Positions 39,114 to 51,162 of a stretch of DNA of 64,000 nucleotides are shown piece after piece. Both the position numbers and the translations under genes were made by a program. The notes beneath the pieces are model-generated. The model did not search any database. It was not told where the DNA came from and saw only the letters and a list, made by a program, of their open reading frames with translations. The stretch spans positions 744,001 to 808,000 of the forward strand of contig CM075103.1 of assembly GCA_037576195.1 (NCBI GenBank). Direction: 5' to 3'. Position 1 is the stretch's first letter, and every line of letters starts with the position of its first letter. The DNA comes from Phytoseiulus persimilis (Eukaryota; Arthropoda; Arachnida; Mesostigmata; Phytoseiidae).

Positions 39114-39473
39114 TCAGGGAAAAAGCCACGTGTTCCAGAATGCCTTGAATGTTGCGAGAACTCCCGGGAACAGTCCTCGGAGAATAATGACCAATCCATA
39201 CATCTCGAAGAAGATGCCTATGATCGGCAGACCGTAGAGGACTATAACCATGCCGAACAGCAGGGAGCACGTTGCTTTCGCACGGCTCCTCTCAACGAAG
39301 TAACCTAATGAGCGACGAACTCCGACGACCAGTATCAAACCGAGTATGAGGAAGATGTTTCCGAGAGCCATGAGCCCACCATCGAATACGAGCATTACGG
39401 ACAATGCCAAGAACGTGACACCGAAAGCAAGGAAACCAATTCCCGCCTTTTGAACGTCACTAAGTTGCAGCAT
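39114..39473 (-). CDS. Vesicle transport protein, GOT1/SFT2 family (119 aa, short C-terminus)
   Basis: Got1 proteins are four-TM Golgi/ER membrane proteins that help SNARE-dependent fusion of ER-to-Golgi vesicles. The single ORF starts MLQLSDVQKAGIGFLAFG, matching the LTDTQKIGMGLTGFG start of human GOT1B. It keeps four hydrophobic segments, the central VERSRAKAT loop (KHKMKAT in human), LPIIGIFFEMYG (WPLIGMIFEIYG) and the ILRGLFPGV end of TM4. After FPGV it reads ATFKAFWNTWLFP and stops, whereas the family continues with a conserved RVPVLGSLL-type tail of about 20-25 residues. Two other frames stay open to 38972 and 38932, but neither restores that tail and no strong intron joins them. It could be a divergent functional paralogue, a truncated allele, or a gene with an unseen terminal exon. 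Confidence 0.82.
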   Translation of the reverse strand: MLQLSDVQKAGIGFLAFGVTFLALSVMLVFDGGLMALGNIFLILGLILVVGVRRSLGYFVERSRAKATCSLLFGMVIVLYGLPIIGIFFEMYGLVIILRGLFPGVLATFKAFWNTWLFP

Positions 39474-42400
39474 TGCGACAGCTAGAAGGTCTGTTCAGGA
39501 GTTTCAAATAGAAGCGAGAAGCGACGTGCCCCGGTGATGACACGCTCCCGATGATAAGAGGACTTCCAGCGTGGCTTTCTCCTCCACACTGTACGTCAGC
39601 AGGGATGTATTCTCGAACGGTGTTTGTGATCGCCGGATCCTGCACTTCCCATCAACTTTGAACACACGGAACTTCACCCGACGGAATAGCCGTGGCGGTT
39701 GCTAAGGACTCATAGTCGACAAGCTCGATAGCAAGTCAGACTCTATTCTCAGTGGTTTGACGTTCTGTTTTCGCAGATTCAAGCACACTCTCCCAATCGG
39801 ACCGCTATTTCTGCTTGCCGCGGCGAACCGGGCGCGAAGCACAGGCATCGGATGGAGCAGCGACAGCTGCGGGCGCCAACTGACTCGAAATGATCTCCAA
39901 CGGGGAAACGACCTTCTTCCTGAAAGGAAGAGCATAGGCTTCACCTGCTTTTCAGGAACAAGTCCCTCCATGGGAAAACTCCCTCAAAGGAGGAAAGGTG
40001 TAACGAAATTTCGATTAAATCGCTAAGACGTTGAGTTACTGATGATAGTGATCTCTGCTCAATCATAATCGAGCCTCGGCTGTTTCGCCGGACTCCAGCC
40101 ATGAACATGAAAGTCTTTCAAATTCCTACAACTTCACGCTCATCGCTCGGCGGACAACGTCTACTCCTCATCAGCGTGGACGCTGATTCCGCGTCCCAAG
40201 GAGACGGAACTCTTGAATATAGAGGCATTCACCAATGAGGGCTTTTCGCCGGGTTCGGCGGAACATCCGAAGACTTCGATTAGTCATCAGATCGATGATT
40301 TTTACGAGTGATTCTCGAGATGAGTCTCAGCAGTGCGACGGATGCTTATGTGTCTTCCGAGTAAAGTCTGAGGAGGAGATGGTGCGCTCAAGATCCATGC
40401 AGCTGAATGAGCGGAAGATTCAGTTTCCCAAAACCACCAAGATCCGCTTTCCTCGGCGGAGCAGTGCTGAAATTTCTATGTTCCATGAATGGGGGAGACT
40501 TTATGTATGAGCTCCGGAAACCGATGTCAGACTCTTGCTTCCGGTCAGCTTCACGGCCGCTCACCGTGGGAGAAATTTCTCCAGCCGGAGATTGATCAGG
40601 AATGATCCGCGATCACCTACAGTCATACAGGGTCGTCATCGTGAGTTGGGAACTTCCTCACCCTCCCTCCCTTTGCTCATCACTCGTTGAAAAATGATCG
40701 GCGCATTTTGTCGAAGGGCCAGCTCTTGGCGTCGAGGTGGGAACGATCGTTCGCCCTTCTTATAGTGCCTGAGCTTCAAATCTGGACTTCACGGCCGTTT
40801 GAGCAGCATCCCATACCCCGTCGAGCCCGACACTTCCGAATTCGGTCGGTTGACTTTGGAAGTTTCTCCCTGAGTTTTTGGGAAAAAATCATAAAAAAAA
40901 ACGCATTGCATCAAACCGATGCGATCAATGTGAATGAAGATGAAACGATGCTTCAACCTCTCGGCTATCGATCGCAAAAAAATCTATCTAGAATCGGATC
41001 CTATTTCGTCGCGTGAAGAGCAAAAAGTCAGCTCAGGTTCACGAACTTCGCTATCTTATTAATCTAGAATGAAGTTACGGATGGGTCCGAACTTGATGGC
41101 ACGATCGGTGGAATGGTGTCCCTGCAATCTCAAAAATCTCGGTTCGAGTTGGTCTGTATGCTGGAGCTGGACTGTGTGCTTGAGCTTGATGTGAAGATCC
41201 AAGAAAAGTTGCGGAAGAAATTTCGAGTAACAAAGTTGTGTTCCACCGGTTGTGAGATGAATCAAGGAACTAAGTTAGATTTCAACGGATCAGATCAAGG
41301 AGGCCATTACATCTTTGCTTTCTCCTGGCCGAACCGCATAGCCGCAGAAATGGGGGGTAGGCATAAGATGCTCGTGACTTCGTCTTCTACCAGCATTCGT
41401 GTGTTTCCATGGGCAGTGCAATGGCGATAACGAAGCCTCAGAATCATTCGTAAACTCCAAGTCATTTCCTTTAGCATTGAGGTCCCTGAAACCTTAGTAC
41501 TTTTCCGGAGTATAATCGTCACACGGAATCGGTGGCGAGCAGAGGAGCTTTCTCGGGTTCCGCCCGAGCCGACAGCTAGCCTGAACACGGTGGTGGATCG
41601 CTCCACTAATCACGTGACGTGGTTCCGGTCTTACTAACGCGATGGGGGTATCCATACTCACACCAAGCGTGGGGTATCTGATTGTTTTCCGATCCTGTTT
41701 CCGACCTGATGGGTGAACAAGAAGGATTCCTGCTTTTTCGAAATTGATCTAGCTCCCGCCTCAACTCAAAGTAATCTCATGAACAGACCACGCGACCGTA
41801 ATTTTTTCTTTCGACGAATTTGTTCTGTCCGTCGAGGGTTGCTCCGTCAACGAGTTAAATCATGGACTGCCTGTTAGGTTTCCGAAACCGTTCACGGAAA
41901 TCCCATCACCAATCACGGTGAACGCGAATTTTTCGAGCCTCAATACTGCTGACTCGGCGATACGAGCTTGAAATCGCTCCCCAGAGTGATTCGAATTTTA
42001 CCCATCAATAGGAAGTAAGAGAGCCAACATGAGGTGTTGATGGGTTCGAGAAGCAAGTAAGGGAGCCCAATAACTTCTGACGCTCGGAGTCTCTGACGGA
42101 ACTAGGCTCTGCGAGAGAGCCGGCCCAGGATCGAGCCAGCGCGGTCGCGGATAAAGTAGCCCGGCAGCATCGCGGCGCAGTCAGCATTGTACAAAGGGTG
42201 TCAAACACGTTCGCGGAGGAAGTCATCCTCTCGCCGTATCATCATTGCCTCCGCCCATTGGAGCTTCCCCTCTTTCGACAACAGCCCGGAATACGAATTC
42301 AAGAAAGTTATGCTCCTCCTGCTGAGCTCATGACAGAGAAAATTTTTGCATCCGTACTTTTTGGTTCATGTCGAGTGCTTGCTATACTAGAAATTTCCTT

Positions 42401-45400
42401 GTTCCCGCAGATCGTAATGCAGATCCATATCCTGTGACTCGACGCTAGCACAGGAAGTCAAGTAGCCTACCTGCCACCACAAGTGATCGAAGACATCCTA
42501 AAGCAACTCAAATACCCCGAAACTCATTTCGCAACGGAATGTCCCAAAATCTGACAGAAAGAGCGAAAAATGGAAGGAACTCGGCCGAATCAACATACAC
42601 TTCCTGACCCGGACCTCGTGCGATGTACGACGGGAATGGAAAGACGGTTCCTCGTATAGCGAGTCTTGCGCATGAAGAACCACTCGTATGGGCCGATCGT
42701 CTGAACTACCTCTCTGGAGATGAGGGGGTTCTTTGAGCGAGAAGTTTGTTGAGAGAGGGTTTCTTAACAAGCGAGGTTCGTCATACTGTCATTGAGCCAT
42801 AGGAAGTTACACGCGATCAGTGTACTCCAAAGACGACCACACCTGGAATGGGAGTTAGATTGTAATCGGTAGCGAGAAGGCAGTCAGAGGAGACCACATG
42901 TGTGTCACGTGCAAACGGCTCTGTGAGCAAGACGTGTGGAGAACGATAATATTGCGTAGAGAGAAAGACCTCGTGAGAGAGAACGGATGAAAAGAGACGA
43001 CAAGAGAAATTCTATCTGGGCCGAATTGTGTTGTCCCCTTGTGGCCGTCACAGCAGCCCCAGCAGTCCCTTCGCTTTCCCCACATACGATACTTGACAGA
43101 CAGTAGAGGCATCCCTACAACACGACAGATCTTCGTACGGAGGCTCATTATCAAAGGCGAGAACTCAAGGTCATTTCGAACCGAAATGAATCAGAATCCG
43201 GGTCTCAGCTCCTCTTCAAGGTAAATACTCGGTCCCACTTCAGGTAAGCTGCTGCTTACTATCCCAGAAGAACGGGGACTCTTCGAAAGAAGCGCAGAGA
43301 GTCCTACGAATTCGAATCAGGAGAAGCTACAGAAGTGCCCCACGGGCGAAAATGAGGTCCGACTATCCCATGGCGATAACGAGAAGAAATCAGCAGCGTG
43401 GATTCGATGCTAAGTAGCTATATCGAGTGCCTACTGATCAGAAGCTCTTATCCGGTGACGGTGCTCGCGGGAAACTCTCCAGGTCGTAGCCTCGTTGAAT
43501 TTGAGCGAACAGTTGTTCCGCAAGTACCCCTGCAGCAGTTCGTGAGCGCAACGTCAACGGAAATCTGTGAATATTTCGACCTTGCGAAGCCTACTCAACA
43601 GATCTCCATCGATAACGGGGAACCGGTTGAAGCCCACAACAACAGGAACAATGTTTAGCTCAGGGAACGAAATCGACGGGCGTCGCCTGCGTAAAACAGC
43701 CGGGTACGAGGACGGAGCGTAACTCTGAGGAGCTCCCCTGACCATGGGCGGGGAGACGTCAAGCTCGACCTGCAGGAATTCTGTTCTTCGATGACGAATT
43801 CACAATTTCGTTTCCGAGAGGGGGCGGGGGCGAGACTATTTGAGTTCTTTCGGTATGGTTTTCTTGCAGTTCTCATTGACCTATATCCGCGCTTCTCAAG
43901 GATTGGTGGACTACTCACGCCTCGAGAAGCCTCCATATGCTCTCGACTCTGGAGTGACCTTTGTCCCTTGTTCTCCTGAGATTTTCATAAACGATATCCA
44001 CGGAAAAGGCGAAGTAATTTACTCAGAACAAGCATCTGAAGCGGTTTCGGTTCACGCCCCCAGCCCCTGCGCCTCCCTTAGCCCTTATGGGCTCTCGGCA
44101 AACACAGTCACCGATCAACTTTGACGCGCTCCATGTCCCATGGGAGCCGAAAAGACTACGTTTTTCCGCTCAAAAGTAGTGCCACTCAAGACGGTTTCGA
44201 GCCTGTGCGCCAAGCCAACAGCCTCCTAAGGACCTCCCGGTCATCGGATGCCGTTCCTCTTACCCAATGTTTACATAATTCAGTCTCTGTCGGTCGGGGA
44301 ATGTTTATCGAATAGTAAATTTATTCGCCATTTATGCTGCGGCCTCCCTCAGTCGGACAAGTTGCTGCTGCAGACGAGTAGAGCATGGAGGATGTGGGCA
44401 AGCCGATGCACTTGTTGTAAGAGCAGCCTTCCCGCTCGTACTCAAATCTTTACGTCGAGAGGTGCAGTCCGCTCGAGTGAATGAAGTGCCACCGTGATGC
44501 GCGCTCCTGTCTTCGTTGAAATCTAAGAACTCCAGATCGGGCACGGGAGGTTCACGTGTTTGTCAGAGTCGGGAAGTAATCAGATGCCCTTGGATCAAAG
44601 AGATCCACTGAAGACCTGTGCAGCAGAAGTCATGAGGTGTGAGTGGCGCGCGTTCCATGGAAGGACCCGAGCAATTCGAATGGAATGTGAGCCATGGAAG
44701 CTTTTTTCATGGAGGCGGAAATGAGCCTCTTCAGAACCTCTCGCGGAGAATTCGGAGCATGAACGTTGGCTGGGCGTAGTGATCCCCGGTGGATTCATCA
44801 GTGGTCACTGTCAAAATTCGATTAGAGAGATATCTGGAGATAAGCGGCAAGCAGTTCCAAGTGTGCTCTGCTCAGACCGGGTTTTCACTTCCGCATGGGC
44901 GTCCTCGTGATCGTCCTAATCCGATCTTCCCAGCTGTATCGTCTGATCCGTCTCTTTTCGCCAGTCAGATGAGGTTGTGGAGAGTCCTCTTGTTTCTACT
45001 CGCGTGGATTCGGTCTGATCTCCATACTATCAGAGAGACCGCGAAAGCGCGTTTTGCATATATGCCAAGTTTCCTCAGCGACGGTAGCCTTGAAGAATTC
45101 CATCTTTAGGTATGCTGAGCTGTCTTCAGCTCAGTGATACTTGGAATGAGTTCTGGCAGCCCTCATTCAATTACGACGCCCGGTTTTTCAGGACGCACAG
45201 CGAAAAAGGTAACGCAACGTCTCTCCCAAACATCACAGAGAGAACGTCGGCTAGACAGGCACCAAGCACACATCAGTGGCTAGTTGGATGAAATATGCTC
45301 GCTCTAGGACATCACAATGCATATTATCTTGGCGGCACAGTAGCCGCGGGGAGTGGTATCGAAACTCGGGAACAATCGCCCTGATGAGACCTTATGTTAC

Positions 45401-46986
45401 GTTGAAGGTTCCTGAGTGAAACTTTGTCGTGAACGAATCCAGCTCTGAAGAACAGACGGCGAATAATGTGTCTGGTTCACAATGGGAGTGTATTCTGAGC
45501 GCGGAACCAACGTGAGAGAAGCATTCTGAAGCAGAAAGAGAGAGAGGGGGAGAGTGAGATAGGACATGGATCGTTGCCAATCATGGTTGAACATCGACTG
45601 TGAACTAGGGCTCTTCGAACTAACAAGGAATTTCTTTTCCAGAAGAATTTGGGTCGCCGGCGTCCGAGAGTACTCTATCGCATCGCCAGTCAACTGGCGA
45701 ATCTATTTAGTTCCTATTGCAAGCATAACTTAGATGTGTGTCTCCCTACTCAATAAATGCACTTGCATAACACTAACTCAATTGAGCCAAGCAACGGACA
45801 GCTTGAAACCTCATTACCCGATCGTCCAACCACGGTTGAGAGTTTTCTCCAGACGTTCTGAAGTTTTCATTACGTTATTTCAAGCTCAACGCGTTCGATC
45901 TCTATTACAGGTTTCAAGATGCAAGTTCACCGAGCAGACACCCGCTCGTCAAGATCTGGTAAAGTTGGCGGATCCGGGAAAGCATTGTACAGGTGAGCGG
46001 ATCACACCTCTAGTGAAGTCTCGCTCGCTTTCAAGGGTGCGAGAGGCTTGCGACCTCAACCCAGCTTCCGCTACAATCGAGGAGCTATATTTTCCCCACG
46101 ACTTCGAGAACGGAGCCAAGGGGGACTGTATCGGCTCGCGAAACTGCCCCCCGTTACGGTTTGACCACCCTGATCGGTCAAAGTTCTTCCGAAAACGCTG
46201 GCTGCTTGCTGGCGGCTGCTTTTTCCCAGCCGGAGAGGGACCTCATGTGAACGGTCTGGTCTCGGTTGGGGAGCACCGACAAACCTCACGATCGGCGTGT
46301 TCGCGTACCCTCCCGAAAAGGTTTATTGAAGCTGCGGTTTAGTGATTTCCAACGAACAGGCGCCCTGGCGAAAAGTTATATATCGCTTGTTCCATTCGGA
46401 GCGTTGTTAAGACTGCTGTGTAAACACTTCCGATCAGATTCCCTCTCTCGTCAGTCAGTCATTCTGCCATCCAGCCAGTCGAACAGTCGAGCCACATTTG
46501 GTTGATTAGAGATGCAAATCAAATGCATCGTTGCGATTCCATCGGCATATTTCTGCCGTTGAAAACCTTCGACTCAGTATTCTCTCCAACGACAGCTTCG
46601 TCAACAACTTATTTCGTATCTTCGTATCCTCCTGAGAGCTCTCCGACCTCTCTGTCGGAGAGTTCAATGCCCTCAGCAACTCTTGGAAGAACTCCAGCGA
46701 ACACTTGCGACCGATCTCCAGGTTCCGATCAGCGGGAAAGTATCTTCCTGTTCTCGCAAAACGCTGTGGTGGAGTAGTGCAACTCCTGACCATCCGTAAG
46801 CTCAGTCGAATCAGATTTTGTTCAATAGACTCCGAGACCAGCTCTCGATGGGGCGGGTTGGCCTTGGCCTACCTTCCTTGGTTGCCTACCGTTGTTCAGA
46901 TGCGATCCTTCGCCGTTGTTCTCCGCTCGATGGACCGCAGTGTTCGGGTTCTCATTATTCATAACGTACTGAGACTCTCGTTTCAG
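39474..46986. other. Long stretch without a recognised gene
   Basis: The 7.5 kb upstream of the zinc-finger exons probably holds its 5' exons, but none shows a zinc finger. Candidates are a short exon at 43186-43220 (ATG..gtaaat donor, MNQNPGLSSSS), a 202-aa frame at 45734-46342 (+), and a frame that would end at a gtaagc donor at 46795 in the phase needed by the first finger exon. None is recognised. A copy of a dispersed repeat lies at about 40697-40870. Confidence 0.4.
40697..40870 (+). repeat. Dispersed repeat, copy 1
   Basis: Aligns by eye, in inverted orientation, with about 62700-62872. Shared blocks include CCAGCTCTTGGCGTCGAGG (CAGCTCTTGACGTCGAGG in the other copy), TGCCTGAG, GTTTGAGCAGCATCC and CGTCGAGCC. 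Rough identity is 65-75%. Both copies keep a similar open frame, so the ancestor may have been coding or the frame may be chance. Family unknown. Confidence 0.6.
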
Positions 46987-47461
46987 ATGTGATCAGTGTG
47001 ATTACACAACTTCCTGGCCGTCTTGGCTGAAGACGCACATGAGAGTCCATACTGGAGAGAGACCTTTCAAGTGCAATATGTGCGATTACACTTCATCGCA
47101 GAGTTCTAATTTGCAGCAGCATCTCAAAAGACATTCGGATGAGCGACCTTTCAAATGCGACCTATGTGACTACAGGTGAGAGGGAGATTCCCTATTCTTT
47201 GACTTCTAAAATTTTTCCCGACGTGCTGGAGGCGTCAATCGCGTGAACATTGCTCGATGAATACCCGGAACATTGTTGAAAACCGTTTGATATCTTCGTT
47301 CTAGCTGCAAGCGAGGACATCAATTGATAACCCACAAACGCTGTCACTTCAACAAGTTGCGAGCAGCTGGAGTTCTCGATTTCATTGAGACTATCGAAAC
47401 AACTTTACCTCCGTTTATGGCATTGCCGAATTCTTTTCCCCCCCAATCACCGGATTCGTAG
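46987..47461 (+). CDS. C2H2 zinc-finger protein, last two coding exons (three fingers)
   Basis: Likely nuclear DNA-binding protein. Exon 46987-47175 (after acceptor tcgtttcag) and exon 47305-47461 join in phase 2. They encode three C2H2 fingers: CDQCDYTTSWPSWLKTHMRV-H, CNMCDYTSSQSSNLQQHLKR-H and CDLCDYSCKRGHQLITHKRC-H. The first two are joined by the TGERPF linker and the next two by SDERPF. The third finger is split by the intron at Tyr-Ser. A 32-residue tail follows, hydrophobic at first and ending FPPQSPDS. The CDY repeats after the second Cys suggest the REST/ZNF64-like polydactyl class, but orthology is not assigned. The exon begins in phase 2, so at least one more coding exon lies upstream; 46796-46986 would be a good intron (gtaagc..tttcag), but the exon before it was not recognised. 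Confidence 0.9.
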
Positions 47462-48539
47462 GCTTACCTAGAGTCTCCGATCAACTATACTTAACGAGAA
47501 GCAACAACGCCGAGGGCATTATAATTTTTCCATCGCTCGTTCCAAAGATCGCCAGTTGAACTACTTTCGAGAAAGCTTCTTCGAGGATCGATTTTGTAGA
47601 TTTGTACCACGGGAAATTTCACGGATGACGACGCTACGTATTTCGGATAAATAACTGGCACGCAACGAGGCATGGAAAAAAACGGTGTGGTGGAGGAAAG
47701 CAAAAGACATTCAAAGCGATGGTGGAGAATATTTATTTTGGCGAGTGAACGTGCAATACCGCAGATGATTCCAATCTCGCCGCTGGAAAGTTTTGAATCG
47801 ATCCTGTGCGAGCGCCGAGATGGAAAAGTCGTACGATTTTCCCTTGAAACAACCTCGGAAATTTGTTGCTGGACAGTTTGTTCCTATATTTATATACATG
47901 AACACTTCCGCCGATATATAGGTTTGAATCATGTATTTGCTGTCATCACGATGAGTTATATGTATTCGCAAAAAGCTAATCCAGTGTATATAACGCTTTT
48001 TAACTGAGTCCTGAGATGGTGCTCGTTTTCCCGGCGTATCTCTATCCTGTCGGTGTTAAAGTGAGAATACGACCGGACGCTACACGCTTTCAATATCCAG
48101 GCTCAGGTGATATAAGATTAACCAAAGGATAAAGTTCGCTTATTGCCGAGGGACCTATCTGAGACCGAATGAATGGGTGAATATGAATGGATATGATCAC
48201 TTTTACCTGTTAAATCACCGGTGACTTGATCCCGTTGTTCAGTTTGAGTTTGACTTCATCGGGATAGAAATACCGCACCAACTAGTCTTGAGCAAGTTTG
48301 ATTGTTTCCAATAAATACCTAATGTCAGCAAAACGCCTTCCTCGTGTCTGGTGTATTTTCAGGATAGATTCATCCGTGAAGCTCACCAGGAGCCTTACGG
48401 GAGCGGGAAGAGAGCATATGGAATGACCTCTCGGCTACCTGGCCATTCCATCATAAATATGAAAACCCATCATCGCCGGACAGACCATGATGACATATTC
48501 AGGCGTTCGTTTCTTCCTCTTCTTTGCATAGTCTTCACA
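47462..48539. other. 3' flank of the zinc-finger gene
   Basis: Probably 3' untranslated sequence, then spacer. A 111-aa frame at 47672-48007 has no motif. An AATAAA occurs near 48311, about 850 bases after the stop, and could be a distal poly(A) signal. The right end carries the 9-bp GTCTTCACA (48531-48539) duplicated by the adjoining transposon. Confidence 0.35.
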
Positions 48540-49521
48540 CGGACCCGGACATTTTGGCGCAGACATTTTGGCGCAAGACATTTTGGCGCAGGACGTCTTG
48601 GCGCAGGAACTTTGGGTGCAGATTCAGGTGGAGCTCCCATGAGTAATTCAATCAATCGCGACAGTATTGTTCTGTGGCTATCGATGCTTTTTTGCGATGT
48701 ATAAGACCATCAGAACTTTTATCTATACTCCATCGTAAACGGTCTTGTGGACTCTCGACGATGGTCTCGTGGGCCCTCGAAACGGTGTCGTAGGCTCTCG
48801 TAGGCACTCGTAGACTTTTTTTTAGAGGCGTCGCCCACAGTTTTCTGATGACGCAAACTCAGTCCGCGTCCTGATGTACATCCATCCTCATTTCTTCAGA
48901 TTCAATAACGCTCAGCTAATAAATATGTTTGATGATTCATGATTTCATCTACCGAAGTGTAAGGTCGTTGAATTGTGCTCCACAATTTCCGCTCGCGGTT
49001 GAAACTATTCATAGAAGATATCGAACCACTTTGAGAGACAGCGATGTCAGTACTTTTCATGAGGGGTCAATAAGATGTGGACAGCTTTCGGGCGGTCACC
49101 AATGAAAGTGGGCTGTGGGACCACGAGTCCGTCGCCTAGATAGACAAGTGATAGTTGTGGACATCTTGAAATTCGTTGCGACCGAGTCCCACAGCGTGTT
49201 CTCCCAGCGTACGTCGACATTCCGATCGGGAGCCCATGCTGACATGCGTTCTTCAACCGAGGATCACTGCCGAGTCTGCATCGACGGCGCCGGTGCATTT
49301 CAGAGCGAGTAACTCTCCGAGTGAGCGATTCGAGCGAACCTTTTCGTGCAAGTGGGAATGGGGACGATTGATGAAAGCTCCGGTGGTCATATTCGCCACA
49401 TGAAAGCATCGATAGCCACTGAACAATACTGTTTTGGTTGCTTCATCTGAATCTGCGCCAAAACGTCCTGCGCCAAAATGTGCGTTGCGCCAAAATGTCT
49501 GCGCCAAAATGTCCTAGACCG
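48540..49521. mobile_element. Foldback-type non-autonomous DNA transposon, 982 bp, with 9-bp TSD
   Basis: The two ends are long inverted repeats: 48540-48690 and the complement of 49402-49521. The outer parts are built from tandem units of the type ATTTTGGCGCAG, four to five copies each side. The inner parts share CAGTATTGTTC(T/A)GTGGCTATCGATGCTTT. The left terminus is CGGACCCGGACATTTTGG and the right one, on the minus strand, is CGGTCTAGGACATTTTGG. The element is flanked directly by GTCTTCACA at 48531-48539 and 49522-49530, a perfect 9-bp target-site duplication. Tandem-repeat termini with a 9-bp duplication fit foldback/Mutator-like elements. The interior has no transposase ORF, so it depends on a transposase encoded elsewhere. 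The perfect duplication suggests a fairly recent insertion. Confidence 0.9.
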
Positions 49522-51162
49522 GTCTTCACAAGCTGTGCCTCCGCGAGCAAAACGTTACCTGTAGTCCCTCGCTTCAAGGGGGCTGGTCTAGCAAAAGAAT
49601 AGGACTGTGATTTACGCTCACTACAACGCTGCGGTGCTACCCGACCGAATGTTGGCGGGACCTCCTTCTGGGAGGACTCTATCTGGCGAAAGCTATCTGC
49701 CAGAAAAATTGAGGGCCAACTTCGTTCTCTTCGAATGGACAGGAAGGGTCTCGATTTTGTGCCTCGACCACGATTCCTGCCCACCAGGTTGACTCAAGAG
49801 GATTAATCTTCCAAGAGTTCTTGCTGTTCGTTGCCTCTCAAATCTGAACCACAGAGGTCGCGATCGGCTGACAAGAAAAATTTCGAATTCGATTTTTCGA
49901 AGAGAAGAAACTTCTTCATCATCGGCTTGCTCGAGGAAGGCAAAGCTGGTTCTCGTGGCCGTAGTTCATTCTCATGACACATGCCTCAGCTACAGAACAA
50001 AGAAAATATTACTCGATTCCTAGAAACTGGTGGGCAGGAATTAGGAGTGTATCTTCTATTCTTTCGAAATTCTCCGAATTTCAATCTTTCCCTCTTCATA
50101 TTCCGGGACATTCAAGTTGTTCCCCCAGACTTGCATTCGAGCTCTGACATCCGGTTGATCACCTTTGACGTTTTTCTCCGTGTTCTTCTCGAGCAGAATA
50201 CACGCTTCAACTATAGGCTTCCCTTGATTCGAGAGCTGCCCAGCTTTCCGTCCAAGAACTAAAGGTCTGTCAGATTATCAAACGTCGAAGTTCTGACGTT
50301 GGGTCAATACAAAATGAAGGATCGAGGATTCTTCACGATATATCATGTCCCCATGTGGTGCGACATTGGAGGCCGGCCGTCGTTACGGCCATTTGTAAGC
50401 TATTCTTCTTGCTGATTATGATACCAGACATGGCTGCTAGAATTTTCGTGCTCCTAGAATCGTTGATCGTATACCTCGGCCTTGGTCGCATATCAAGTCG
50501 GTTCTGAATGTAAGCACTTTCGGCCAGCGTTCCTCAAAGGGGCGCGGTTCCACTAATGAAATTGAGTTTTGATAAGTCGAGTTCAAGGCGCAGCTCATCA
50601 TGCCACAAGGCCTTCAGCCTGGGCTAACAGATTTTCAACCAAAAATATGAAGGAGCTTCCCCCGCCGGAAACTGACCGTTACCACCCAGGGAGTGGGCGA
50701 CATCGGCTCGCTTGCATATCTGTCTTCTGATGAACCGATCCCGAGAAGTATCTCCTCAATCCACACACCGATGCGATCCCCCAGATGGCGAACATCACAG
50801 AAACACGCCCACATCTTTGACATTGAAGTTTCGGAAAACGAGACGCCCTCTACGCTCGGGAAGCAGATCTACCTCGAGACAGATACTTTGTCGAGGAAGA
50901 AACCATTATGCGAAGGATTCAATCCTCACTTTAATCCGTCTCGGTCTCATATCTATAGAGGACGAATCGGATCCTCTCCCCGACTCTGTCAGTACTATCC
51001 GCGAACGCATCGGAAGTATACTCTCGTCAATGGTTGAACAGTCAAGTCAGCAATGGAGATGAAGGGCGTTCAAGTGGAAGTGAAGCTTTCCTCGGGCCAT
51101 TCGAGATCGAGGTCGAACATGGCGGAGTGTGGTGATAAACCTGGGTTCCCATCAGGTATGAC
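49522..51162. other. Spacer between two transposons
   Basis: Begins with the right GTCTTCACA duplication and ends with GGTATGAC (51155-51162), the left duplication of the next element. No gene was recognised; a 93-aa frame at 49981-50262 and overlapping frames at 50693-51062 have no motif. Confidence 0.4.
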
